From assembly GCA_021202075.1 (NCBI GenBank), contig JAJQDT010000133.1, positions 1 to 64,000 of the forward strand: a stretch of 64,000 nt of DNA, read 5' to 3'. The number at the start of each line of letters is the position of its first letter. The stretch's first letter is position 1. A program made the translations under genes and the position numbers. Below, one piece after another: positions 52,144-60,765 of the stretch. The notes beneath the pieces were generated by a model. The model made no database searches. It had not been told where the DNA came from and worked only from the letters and a program-made list of their open reading frames with translations. The stretch comes from Lachnospiraceae bacterium. Its GTDB lineage: Bacteria; Bacillota; Clostridia; Lachnospirales; Lachnospiraceae.

Positions 52144-52503
52144 TTACATAAACCCTTTTAATGCAGCTGTCTGCAGTGCTGTTGCTTTTGTCGCTTCCAC
52201 GGCCTGGTCGCAGGTCAGATCATTCAGACCATAGATGCGCCGAGCGCCGCCCATCTGCGTCAGAACCACTTCCTTTTCCTCGCCCGGTTCAAACCGTACA
52301 GACGTACCGGATGGAATGTCCAGATGATATCCGTAAGCAGCAGCCCGGTCAAAGGAAAGCTGACGGTTTACCTCAAAAAAGTGAAAATGTGATCCCACCT
52401 GCACCGGACGGTCGCCGGTATGCTTTACCGTAACCGTAACAGTTGGTTTCCCCTCATTTAATATAATCTCTCTGTCTTTTGGAATGATGGCTCCAATTTT
52501 CAT
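52144..52503 (-). CDS. ureB: urease beta subunit
   Basis: A 119-residue protein: [20 protein letters not shown] and [18 protein letters not shown] are diagnostic. Separate from the gamma subunit, as in most Firmicutes. AAGGAGCG precedes the ATG. Confidence 0.96.
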   Translation of the reverse strand: MKIGAIIPKDREIILNEGKPTVTVTVKHTGDRPVQVGSHFHFFEVNRQLSFDRAAAYGYHLDIPSGTSVRFEPGEEKEVVLTQMGGARRIYGLNDLTCDQAVEATKATALQTAALKGFM

Positions 52504-52520
52504 TCTTCAATCGCTCCTTC

Positions 52521-52823
52521 CTATTGAATCGGGTTGTGTACGGTCACAAGCTTGGTGCCGTCCGGGAATGTCGCTTCCACCTGAACCTCATGCACCATAT
52601 CCGCCACTCCATCCATGACATCCTCCTTTGTGAGGATTTTCGTGCCGAGCGTCATAAGCTCGACCACACTTTTTCCATCCCGGGCATATTCAAGCAGCTC
52701 TGAGCTGATGTAAGCGATTGCTTCCACATAGTTCAGCTTCAATCCTCTGCTCCTCCGCTGTTTCGCCAATTCTCCTGCCATGTGAAGCATCAGCTTTTCC
52801 TGTTCCTTCGGATTCAAACGCAT
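52521..52823 (-). CDS. ureA: urease gamma subunit
   Basis: A 100-residue protein: [37 protein letters not shown] and [20 protein letters not shown]. First gene of the operon. Start at 52823, behind GGAAGGAAG, not at the earlier in-frame codon, which would lie in the leader hairpin region. Confidence 0.96.
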   Translation of the reverse strand: MRLNPKEQEKLMLHMAGELAKQRRSRGLKLNYVEAIAYISSELLEYARDGKSVVELMTLGTKILTKEDVMDGVADMVHEVQVEATFPDGTKLVTVHNPIQ

Positions 52824-52865
52824 AACAAATTCTTCCTTCCTTTGATGATGGTAAATAAATGGAAA

Positions 52866-52923
52866 CAAAAAAGGAGTCTATTATCAGAAATAGACTCCTT
52901 TGTCGTTCTTGTTAAGAGCAAAG
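52866..52923 (-). promoter_or_regulatory. leader terminator/antiterminator pair of the urease operon
   Basis: On the minus strand, AAAGGAGTCTATT pairs with AATAGACTCCTTT and is followed by TTTTTG: an intrinsic terminator in the 5' leader, about 45 bases before ureA. Just upstream, CTTTG (52919-52923) can instead pair with CAAAG (52898-52902), which overlaps the base of the terminator stem. The two folds are mutually exclusive, as in transcription attenuators. The signal, whether protein, metabolite or metal, is unknown. Confidence 0.6.
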
Positions 52924-52948
52924 CCTCCTTAAGGCCGCCGCTTCTGGC

Positions 52949-52977
52949 ATTATAGATTATTTGAAAACGGCTGTCAA
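52949..52977 (-). promoter_or_regulatory. urease operon promoter
   Basis: Minus strand TTGACA (52977-52972), 17-base spacer, TATAAT (52954-52949): a perfect consensus promoter. Transcription should start near 52942, giving a leader of about 120 bases. Confidence 0.88.
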
Positions 52978-53536
52978 GCTTCATTTCGGATTTTCCGCGG
53001 CTTCTCTGCTGCTTTTCGCGGCTCATTTGTTCGGGTCTGCACATGAAAATATCCCGGCAGAGGCGAATCGACCGGGATGTTTTCAAGGAAAAATTAAGTG
53101 ACTTTTGATACTGAAACCTGTTTTTTTCTGGAGGTTTGTACAGGTTTTCTTTCAGTTGTCGCCATTATAATTGGGAAAAAACGTGTGCGCAAGCCGGGGT
53201 GGGGGTTTCTTTTTGAAAAAATTTTTTGACCGCATATTTAAAGCTTTTTTTGGGGCTGCCGACAAAAAAATATCCCCATCCGGGGGTCACGGGTTTTCCG
53301 CGGTTTTATCAGTATTCGATAAGAGAAAGGATATCCATAATAACTTCGAATGGTGTCTGGCGCCAATATGGCTCATGAAGGATGATTACGCTTGCTTTTT
53401 CATGCGCTTCGCGGTAATATCGAATCAGTCTAATGGAAATGAATGGTTCGATCAAGGTCAATCGTAAGCATAATCAATCTTTAAATGCAAGGGCAAATGC
53501 AGGGGCGATTGCCCGCCCGTTAACGAGGAGGAAGCG
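52978..53536. other. intergenic region between urease operon and GH120 gene
   Basis: No convincing gene. An inverted repeat GAAAATATCCCGG...CCGGGATGTTTTC lies at 53045-53085. Positions 53160-53300 are rich in G- and T-runs (including GGTGGGGG). An open frame at 53171-53467 has no ribosome-binding site or recognisable sequence. GAGGAGG at about 53525-53531 serves the GH120 gene. Confidence 0.5.
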
Positions 53537-55534
53537 ATGATTATTTATGTCAATGCCGGAGCAGACCGGGATGGAAATGGGACGAAGGAGCGTCCGTTTA
53601 AGCACATGAACGATGCTGCAAAAATCGCCCGGCCGGGAGATGAGGTTGTCGTTGCGCCGGGGATTTACCGTGAGTATGTGGATCCGGTGTATGCGGGAAT
53701 GGAGGACGCACGGATTGTATATCGAAGTGAGGAACCGCTCGCCGCTGTGATTACCGGCGCAGAGCAGATAAAGAACTGGGAGCCGTATGAAGGAACGGTC
53801 TGGACGGCGCGGGTGAAAAACAGCATCTTTGGCGAATACAATCCGTACACGACCTATGTGTATGGCGACTGGTATTTTGCGAAAGCGGACAAACATACCG
53901 GCTGTGTTTATCTGAATGACCGGGCTATGTATGAGACGGCTACCCTCGAAGAGTGTATCAGAGGTGAGGTGTATGAATGCAGCTGGTCGCCGGAGGAGTC
54001 GGTTTACAAATGGTATACCAGACAGGATGAGGAAACAGACGAGACCGTTCTCTACGCAAATTTCCAGGGGAAGAATCCGAATGAGGAAATGGTAGAAATC
54101 AATGTGAGGCGGGAGTGCTTTTTTCCGTCGAAAACGGGTGTGGACTACATTACCGTCCGGGGCTTCCAGATCAATAAGGCTGCGACGACCTGGGCGCCGC
54201 CTGCCGCGTTTCAGGACGGGATGATTGGTCCGCACTGGAGCAGGGGCTGGATCATTGAGGACTGTGAGATTTCCGACAGCAAATGCGCGGGCATCTCTCT
54301 TGGAAAATACCTCGATCCCGAAAATGATCATTATTTTACATATAAACAGGTAAAAAGTCCGACACAGATGGAGCGCGACGCCGTGTGCCGCGGGCAGTAT
54401 CACGGCTGGCTGAAGGAGAAGGTCGGCGGTCATATCATCCGGCGCAACAACATCCATCACTGTGAGCAGGGCGGCATCATCGGGCGTATGGGCGGCGTGT
54501 TCAGCGTGATCGAGGACAACCACATTCATCATATCAATAACATGATGGAGCTGGGCGGGGCGGAAATTGCCGGAATCAAAATGCACGCTGCAATCGATGT
54601 CATCATGCGCCGCAATCACATCCATCACTGTACGATGGGCATCTGGTGCGACTGGGAGGCACAGGGAACGCGCCTGACGCAGAACCTGTTGCATGACAAC
54701 CAGCGGCCATCCTTTGCGAAAAACCTGAAAGGCGGCATGATGTCTCAGGATATTTTCGTGGAGGTGGGGCATGGCCCAACTCTGATTGACAACAACATTC
54801 TGCTCTCCGATGTATCACTGCGGTTTGCGACCCAGGGCGTGGCGCTGGTTCATAACCTGATCTGCGGGGCGTTTACCTGCGTCGGGGACGGCACCGGCTG
54901 GCGCTATACGCCGTACCATATCCCGCATCGCACGGAGGTCATGGGCTTCATGACCATCCTGCATGGGGACGACCGCTTCTATAACAATATTTTTGTCCAG
55001 AAATGGCCCTCCGCAGATGTGATTACTGAGCGCGATTCCACGGAAGGTTTTGACACGGAAAACCGCGCTGCCGGCACCTGGATGTTTGATGAGTACCCGA
55101 CTTATGACGAGTGGATGGCACAGTTTGACTTTACGAAGCCCGCCGATATGGCGAAATGCGAGCCGGCGCATTTCGGACATCTTCCGGTATGGGCAGAGGG
55201 CAACGTGTACCTCGGCGGTGCAAAAGCGTGCAGACACGACAAGAGTGGTCTTGTAGTCGAAAACGACCGCGGCGACATCCGCATCGAGCTAGCCGAGAGA
55301 GACGGGAAGCTTTATCTGGATATGAATATCTATGAGATGCTGGAAGGATTTACGGCAGGAATGATTCACACCGAAATGCTTGGAAAGGCATTTGAACCGG
55401 AACAGCCCTACGAAAATCCGGATGGAACGGCCATCCGGTTTGACTCTGATTATCTGGGAGAGCACCGCAGTGCCGATGTGATTCCGGGACCATTCGCGAG
55501 CGCCGCGGATGCAAAAAAGGCGGTTTTCTCCTGA
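53537..55534 (+). CDS. GH120 beta-xylosidase
   Basis: A 665-residue right-handed beta-helix enzyme resembling GH120 (XylC type). N-terminal IYVNAGADRDGNGTKERPFK, then HWSRGWIIEDCEISDSKCAG; the family's catalytic pair corresponds to Asp in GIWCDWEAQGTRL and Glu in QDIFVEVGHGP. It releases xylose from xylo-oligosaccharides. No signal peptide, so it works inside the cell on imported substrate. GAGGAGG precedes the ATG. Confidence 0.88.
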   Translation: MIIYVNAGADRDGNGTKERPFKHMNDAAKIARPGDEVVVAPGIYREYVDPVYAGMEDARIVYRSEEPLAAVITGAEQIKNWEPYEGTVWTARVKNSIFGEYNPYTTYVYGDWYFAKADKHTGCVYLNDRAMYETATLEECIRGEVYECSWSPEESVYKWYTRQDEETDETVLYANFQGKNPNEEMVEINVRRECFFPSKTGVDYITVRGFQINKAATTWAPPAAFQDGMIGPHWSRGWIIEDCEISDSKCAGISLGKYLDPENDHYFTYKQVKSPTQMERDAVCRGQYHGWLKEKVGGHIIRRNNIHHCEQGGIIGRMGGVFSVIEDNHIHHINNMMELGGAEIAGIKMHAAIDVIMRRNHIHHCTMGIWCDWEAQGTRLTQNLLHDNQRPSFAKNLKGGMMSQDIFVEVGHGPTLIDNNILLSDVSLRFATQGVALVHNLICGAFTCVGDGTGWRYTPYHIPHRTEVMGFMTILHGDDRFYNNIFVQKWPSADVITERDSTEGFDTENRAAGTWMFDEYPTYDEWMAQFDFTKPADMAKCEPAHFGHLPVWAEGNVYLGGAKACRHDKSGLVVENDRGDIRIELAERDGKLYLDMNIYEMLEGFTAGMIHTEMLGKAFEPEQPYENPDGTAIRFDSDYLGEHRSADVIPGPFASAADAKKAVFS

Positions 55535-55538
55535 TTCA

Positions 55539-56558
55539 TCAGGTGTTTTTGTAAGCCGCAAACTGTTTTTCAAAGGTCTCTTCGCTGTAGGACTCATTTA
55601 AGCTGATTCTGTTTAGGGCCTCCTGATCAAAGCTTCTGCTGCGGCATCTTTTATAGGCGGGCTCTAATAAAAACTCGACTCTTGCTTTTAAGATTGTTTT
55701 ATAAAAACGCTTGCGAATATCTGTGAGAAAAGCCTGGCTGTCAATGAAATCCATAATTGCGGGCATTGCGCGAAGGATAGCAGGGACGACGGTAAGCACC
55801 GCTTCTGTTATTCTTTCGCTGTACCCGGAGGACAGCAGATCATAATAGCTTAACTTTTCTTTATTCATTGCGAGAGCTGCCTTTGGGAAAAGCAGAACCC
55901 GTCTCATGATCTCTTTTTCATCGGAAAGGATCTGTTCCATTCCATGCGAGGCCAAAGCCGGGAACAGCGTACTGCCATTGTCATAGATTGGCGATGCTTT
56001 TATGCTGCCATCTTTACTGACAAGATATCCCCAGTTCCCCATATGCCTGTCAAAGTTCCCGACGAGTGCATCGCCGATAAAGCGCTGCCAATAGCTGTCC
56101 AGTAATTCATTTTGCTTTTGCTTTAGCACAGAATCTCTTGACAGGACATATTCCAACTGTGCGTATTCCGGAACCCTGCCCACATCGCTGCTGTCATAAT
56201 ATTTTCGCAGGTACCTTCCGAATTCAATCAAGTGTTCCGAATCGCTGGTGAAATTTTTGCACGCAACTAAAAGCTCATGGTTTCTGGTAGCTAAAAAGGT
56301 TTCATGCGTATCAAAGCCAATCAGGCTGAGGATGTGGCTCGATAAATATTCGGACAGTACATTATTAACATAGCTGGTATCCAGATCATTCATTCGGGTA
56401 TGCTGCTCCGAATACTTGATGAGATATCTCTCTTTGTTCGGACTAAGCAATCCTTCCTTCCGGTCAGAACCGCCATAATCCGCAAAAATATCTTCCGCCC
56501 AGTCATCCAGAGATGGCAGGCAGTTCATTTCAGAAGAGTCGGAGGATATTCCATGCAT
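55539..56558 (-). CDS. HipA/CtkA-like protein kinase
   Basis: A 339-residue protein. ALVGNFDRHMGNWGYLV is the catalytic loop of HipA-like kinases and PIYDNGSTLFP the metal-binding DxG/DFD equivalent; an ATP-contact region precedes them (KERYLIKYSEQ). Such kinases phosphorylate translation factors or other targets. No HipB-type antitoxin gene is adjacent, so it is an orphan. GGAAGGAG precedes the ATG. The 3' end lies 4 bases from the GH120 stop codon on the other strand. Confidence 0.8.
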   Translation of the reverse strand: MHGISSDSSEMNCLPSLDDWAEDIFADYGGSDRKEGLLSPNKERYLIKYSEQHTRMNDLDTSYVNNVLSEYLSSHILSLIGFDTHETFLATRNHELLVACKNFTSDSEHLIEFGRYLRKYYDSSDVGRVPEYAQLEYVLSRDSVLKQKQNELLDSYWQRFIGDALVGNFDRHMGNWGYLVSKDGSIKASPIYDNGSTLFPALASHGMEQILSDEKEIMRRVLLFPKAALAMNKEKLSYYDLLSSGYSERITEAVLTVVPAILRAMPAIMDFIDSQAFLTDIRKRFYKTILKARVEFLLEPAYKRCRSRSFDQEALNRISLNESYSEETFEKQFAAYKNT

Positions 56559-56602
56559 CTGGTTTAGCTCCTTCCTTATACTTTATATATCATGTCACCT
56601 GG

Positions 56603-56636
56603 ATTATAGTAAACGACTAATGTCGTTTACTATAAT
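56603..56636. repeat. palindromic repeat family C, perfect copy
   Basis: ATTATAGTAAACGAC and GTCGTTTACTATAAT are exact inverted copies around TAAT, making a 34-base perfect palindrome. Related sites are at 6864 and 45342. It lies between the kinase start codon and the TetR stop codon, and could be a 3' hairpin or an operator. Confidence 0.8.
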
Positions 56637-56676
56637 TGATGCTATTGAGGAGGGATCGGGTACCATTACATAGCTG

Positions 56677-57354
56677 TTACAAAAACAGTTCTTCCCCTGT
56701 AATGGTGCCTGGCACCTGTGATTTCAGATAAAGCACAGAGGCCTGAATGGTCTGCTCAATGAACCTTTGGATGGTTTTCTCATCTTCCTGATTTTGCATA
56801 CCGACATTCAGCCCAATATACTGAACTAACGCGGTATTTGTCTGTGAGATAAAAATAAACGCATCATCGACATTGAGATTTTCGCTCAGTTCACCTTGAG
56901 ATTTCATTTCTTTCAGCAAAGCGTTCATGCGCTCCGCCCATTTTTCCTGGTAGATTTTTATATGTTCGCTAACGGGATTCGGCTCCCTGTTATTCTGTGT
57001 ATGAATCTGGAATAAAAGTAAAAGAGACAGGTTCTGCCTTTCTTTTAAAATTATATCATAAAAATTTCGCAGTTGCTGTACAAATACAGTAGTTGGGTTC
57101 TCTGTATGAACGGACGGTTGCATATAAAGCTTCTCTGCAAGAATTTTAACTATCTGCGCCCCCAACTCCTGCATGATATCATCCATGTTTTTAAAGTATT
57201 TATAGAGGGTAACGGTTGATATGTCCAGATTCTTTGCCAGCTGCTGCATGCTGAAGGCAGATACTCCTTCTTCAAGAAACATTTCTTTCGCCGCTGCCAG
57301 AATTTCGTTCTTTCGGCGATCGCGCATCTGTTCAAAATAAGCTGTCTTATCCAT
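56677..57354 (-). CDS. TetR/AcrR family transcriptional regulator
   Basis: A 225-residue protein with a TetR DNA-binding domain (FSMQQLAKNLDISTVTLYKYFKN) and a helical sensor domain. Start at the ATG behind AAAGGAAT. It is AT-rich compared with the flanking glycosidases. It reads away from the sialate-esterase-like gene across a 340-base spacer and could control it. Confidence 0.85.
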   Translation of the reverse strand: MDKTAYFEQMRDRRKNEILAAAKEMFLEEGVSAFSMQQLAKNLDISTVTLYKYFKNMDDIMQELGAQIVKILAEKLYMQPSVHTENPTTVFVQQLRNFYDIILKERQNLSLLLLFQIHTQNNREPNPVSEHIKIYQEKWAERMNALLKEMKSQGELSENLNVDDAFIFISQTNTALVQYIGLNVGMQNQEDEKTIQRFIEQTIQASVLYLKSQVPGTITGEELFL

Positions 57355-57695
57355 AGGATTCCTTTCTTTGTACATCTGAATCAACACCTATTTTACCGAT
57401 GCTTTTTCGAAGAGTCAAATAGCAATTTTCACAAATCAGGGGTGTGATATTTGGCTATTATCACATCTTGCATTTTTGGACACTTAGAGTTAATATTGTG
57501 TTAATTGAACTTACATTAGGTTAATATATTGCTGAAAATGCAATGCGTGAAATGTTCTACAGGATCATGCTCTTTTGCAGTAAATGCAATGAATGAATTC
57601 AGGATGGAGAGCTGCGCCGGGAAAAATGCTTTGTGACGGGCGCGGCCTGTCAAAAATCGATGCAGGACATAAAAAGGACAAGGAGGAATTTCGAG
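57355..57695. other. divergent intergenic region with repeated GTTAAT
   Basis: GTTAAT occurs three times at about 57490, 57500 and 57522 in an AT-rich tract, a possible operator array. No gene is evident. GGAGGAATT at about 57681-57689 serves the next gene. Confidence 0.4.
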
Positions 57696-59330
57696 ATGTT
57701 GCAGCTAGCGACAATTTTTCAGGATGGAATGATTCTGCAAAGGGAAAAACCGGTCACCGTATGGGGGACGGGCACTCCGGGAGCGTCTGTAACCGCGGAG
57801 ATTCAGGGGAAGCAAGCCAGCGCGATTACGAATGAACAGGGCAACTGGCGTGTGGTTTTGCCCGCGCTTTCGGCTTCGGAAGAGGAGCAGCTCGTGATCT
57901 GCTCGGGTGAGGAGATGATTGTCTGCCGGGATGTCGCGGTTGGAGAGGTATGGGTCGCGGGCGGACAGTCTAATATGGAATTTCATATGCGTTATGAAAA
58001 GTATTTAAAAGATGCGCTGAACGACTGTCCAAACCGGCGCATCCGGTTTTTTGATGTGCCGGAAGTCTGCTACGATGGCCAGCTGGAGGAGTTTGACTAC
58101 AGCCGCCAGAACATCTGGCGCAGTGTTACTGCAGAAGATTTAGAGTATTTCAGTGCAGTCGGCTATTATTTTGAGAAGGAAATTTGCGATGCGCTGGATG
58201 TCCCGGTCGGGATCATCGGGTGCAACTGGGGCGGGACGACCGCTTCCGCATGGATGAACCCGGAGACCGTGAGGAACTGCGGCCTGCCCTGGATGCTGGA
58301 TTATGAGAAACGCATTTCTACGATGGATATGGATGATTATTGGAAAAAACAGCATCATAATCCGATGAATGATCGGGGAGACCTGTTTGCCGATCCATTT
58401 TCGGAATTTGTGATGCCGCGCACTCCGTCCGAGGAAGAAATACAGGATTTCTTCGCTCATGTGCCGGGCAACTTTAATGATTATTTTGAACTGCTGCAGC
58501 CGCAGGAGATTCCCGGAAGCCTGTACGAGCATATGCTCAGAACGATTGCGCCGTACGCAATCCGGGGATTCTTGTGGTACCAGGGAGAGAGCGACGACGT
58601 CCCGGGGAAAAATATTTTATACAAAGATATGCTGACCGGGCTGATCGGAGACTGGAGAGCACTCTGGAAGGACGCAAATCTCCCCTTCCTTATCGTTCAG
58701 CTGCCGGGATTTGGCACATGGCTTCTGGACACCGAGACCAATCATTATCCGATTATCCGAAAGTGTCAGGAGCAGGTCGCGGATACCGTAAATGACGTGT
58801 ACCTTTGCTCTATCTCAGATGTGGGTGAGGAAAAAGATATTCATCCAAAAAACAAAAAGGCGGTCGGTGAGCGCCTGGCCCTGCTCGCGAGAGGACATGT
58901 ATATAGCGCGGAAGCAGGATCAAGAGGGCTTTTATGCGATGCACCCCGCGCCATTTCCGCAGAAAGGAATGGAGCTGAGATTAAGATCACCTTCCACTAC
59001 GCCGGAGATGGCCTGCGGATTGCCGGAGATTCCATCGATGCGCTGAAACTGTATAATGATGCAGGAAAAGAACTGCCCTATGTTTTCCGGGCAGAGGGTG
59101 ACCGGCTGGTGCTTAGGCTTGCTGAAGCAGAAGCACACTTGGGCTCATCTACAGAACGAGATGCAGGTGGAGAAATGATTTCGCAGTTAAATGGCGATGC
59201 GGAAAAATCTGCTTGTGCAACAGTAACTCCGGAAAGAATACAGATAAAGTTCGCCCAGACCCCCTGGTTCCTCGTGAACGTTTACAATTCGGCAGGAATA
59301 CCGGCTGTTCCATTTGAATTTGTATGCTGA
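57696..59330 (+). CDS. sialate O-acetylesterase-like SGNH esterase
   Basis: A 544-residue protein: N-terminal beta domain (LATIFQDGMILQREKPVTVWG), then the SGNH/SASA domain with nucleophile Ser in GGQSNMEF, WYQGESD, and the catalytic Asp-His in DIHPKNKKAVGERLA. Such enzymes remove acetyl groups from sialic acid or plant xylan; the GH120 neighbour favours acetylated xylo-oligosaccharides. No signal peptide. Near residues 490-520 a polar insertion (STERDAGGEMISQLNGDAEK) interrupts the C-terminal beta domain. Start at the ATG behind GGAGG. Confidence 0.87.
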   Translation: MLQLATIFQDGMILQREKPVTVWGTGTPGASVTAEIQGKQASAITNEQGNWRVVLPALSASEEEQLVICSGEEMIVCRDVAVGEVWVAGGQSNMEFHMRYEKYLKDALNDCPNRRIRFFDVPEVCYDGQLEEFDYSRQNIWRSVTAEDLEYFSAVGYYFEKEICDALDVPVGIIGCNWGGTTASAWMNPETVRNCGLPWMLDYEKRISTMDMDDYWKKQHHNPMNDRGDLFADPFSEFVMPRTPSEEEIQDFFAHVPGNFNDYFELLQPQEIPGSLYEHMLRTIAPYAIRGFLWYQGESDDVPGKNILYKDMLTGLIGDWRALWKDANLPFLIVQLPGFGTWLLDTETNHYPIIRKCQEQVADTVNDVYLCSISDVGEEKDIHPKNKKAVGERLALLARGHVYSAEAGSRGLLCDAPRAISAERNGAEIKITFHYAGDGLRIAGDSIDALKLYNDAGKELPYVFRAEGDRLVLRLAEAEAHLGSSTERDAGGEMISQLNGDAEKSACATVTPERIQIKFAQTPWFLVNVYNSAGIPAVPFEFVC

Positions 59331-59521
59331 AAAAAATGGAAGTGCGACGAATCAGGAAGCGTATCTCGAAGTGATTACCTGGCATTTGGTCTCGTAGACA
59401 CAGGTGTATGCCGCGAGTCTGAATATCGGGGACGCTTTTACAGTGAAATAAGGAATATGGTAACTGCAGCAACCCAGGAAGTGATAACGGATAAAGTGAA
59501 AACAGACGGAGGAATCAATCG
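59331..59521. other. short spacer, open in the esterase frame
   Basis: The frame of the upstream esterase stays open for 64 codons past its TGA but gives no recognisable domain. CGGAGG before 59522 is the ribosome-binding site of the next gene. It may be a decayed 3' segment. Confidence 0.3.
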
Positions 59522-60400
59522 ATGAGAACAAACTACGAGACACCGGCGGAATACGCGAAAAAGGCACTTGAGATTACAGAGCAGACATCTGCGGTCGGCG
59601 CCCGGCGGCCAGAACATTTCAAAGAGGTAATGCGGAAAAACCGTGGGGCATTATCCATCTTTGGACCTTATGGACCAGCAAAGGACGGAATGGAGCGAAA
59701 AAACCCGGTTATTGTTGCTCTTGGCGATAGTGTCACCGCCGGACATTTTGAATACGCAGGAGATCCAGAAGTTTTATTTGCCAAAGTGGATAAGGGAGAA
59801 CTGGAGGAAGGAGACGTAATTGAAATCACAGACGCACGTGAGTGTTATTTGGAACGTTTCCGCAGTCATTTGATTGATAAATATGAGCAGACATCTGTGA
59901 GTACGATTAATTCTGGTATCGCCGGTGATACGATGTATGGCATGCAAAAACGCCTTTATCGGGATGTCATCCGTTACCAGCCGGACCTGGTACTGATTAA
60001 CGGTTCTTTGAATTGGGGAGTTGAGTGTGGAGATACGGAAACATACCGAAAGCTTTTACTCGAGGTAGTTAACACAATAAAGAATGAGACAAAAGCAGAT
60101 ATTGTGCTCATGACTCCGAATATGGACATACCACCATGTGGTTTAGGAGCTGCCAATACAGAAGATGCAGATATTCCTTCATTTGGACAGAATATTGCTT
60201 GTACCCTGCAGGATCGTGTACGAGTGATTCGGGAACTTGCCGTGCAGGAGGAAGTATGCCTTGCCGACACCTATGCAGTCTGGGAAGCTTATGAAGCGGC
60301 TGGCTATCCGGTAAAAGCACTTCTGGCAAATGGGATGAATCATCCCTCAAAGACGGGGCATGAGATGTATGCCCGTGTGCTGATGAAGCTGATGCAGTAG
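59522..60400 (+). CDS. SGNH/GDSL family hydrolase
   Basis: A 292-residue cytoplasmic esterase: block I ALGDSVTAGHFEYAG (Ser), block II NSGIAGDTMYGMQKRL (Gly), block III INGSLNWG (Asn position) and block V MNHPSKTGHEMYA (His). Likely deacetylates sugar oligomers with its upstream neighbour. Less GC-rich than the esterase and GH1 genes on either side, suggesting separate acquisition. Confidence 0.85.
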   Translation: MRTNYETPAEYAKKALEITEQTSAVGARRPEHFKEVMRKNRGALSIFGPYGPAKDGMERKNPVIVALGDSVTAGHFEYAGDPEVLFAKVDKGELEEGDVIEITDARECYLERFRSHLIDKYEQTSVSTINSGIAGDTMYGMQKRLYRDVIRYQPDLVLINGSLNWGVECGDTETYRKLLLEVVNTIKNETKADIVLMTPNMDIPPCGLGAANTEDADIPSFGQNIACTLQDRVRVIRELAVQEEVCLADTYAVWEAYEAAGYPVKALLANGMNHPSKTGHEMYARVLMKLMQ

Positions 60401-60507
60401 TGTGTAGAATTCTCGTGTCGTAATGCAGGCTTTTCGTATATGGTATACCGGAAATGTTTATAATGGAATCGGAAAAGAATAAAAATAATCGAAAATGTTC
60501 AAAAATC

Positions 60508-60544
60508 AGGTCGGGTTTGGAAGATTCAAATCCGGCCTTTTCCG
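60508..60544 (+). terminator. intrinsic terminator of the esterase unit
   Basis: AGGTCGGGTTTG pairs with CAAATCCGGCCT around GAAGATT, followed by TTTTCC. Confidence 0.8.
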
Positions 60545-60699
60545 TTTATGCATTCTCCGATTATCAGAATTTTTTATATAAGTGTCCACAACTGACAATA
60601 GTATCACCGTGATTTCATGAAACAACAAAAGAAATTTTACTCATTGGCATTACACGGGACTGCTGTCGGCAGAGCAGGTGGTTATGAGTGAAAATATTC

Positions 60700-60728
60700 T
60701 TGCGGATACGATAACATTCCCGTATAAT
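60700..60728 (+). promoter_or_regulatory. promoter of the GH1 gene
   Basis: TTGCGG, 17-base spacer, TATAAT, 37 bases upstream of the start codon. The rest of the 60401-60765 spacer holds only the terminator. Confidence 0.75.
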
Positions 60729-60765
60729 GAGATCATAATCAGCGCGAAATAGAAAGGGTGAAACG

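Noticed and set aside
53171-53467. 98-codon ORF between urease and GH120 genes
   Set aside because: No ribosome-binding site, G/T-run-derived sequence and no recognisable family.
53474-54772. 432-codon antisense frame over the GH120 gene
   Set aside because: Antisense shadow; the plus strand encodes a full, motif-complete GH120 enzyme.
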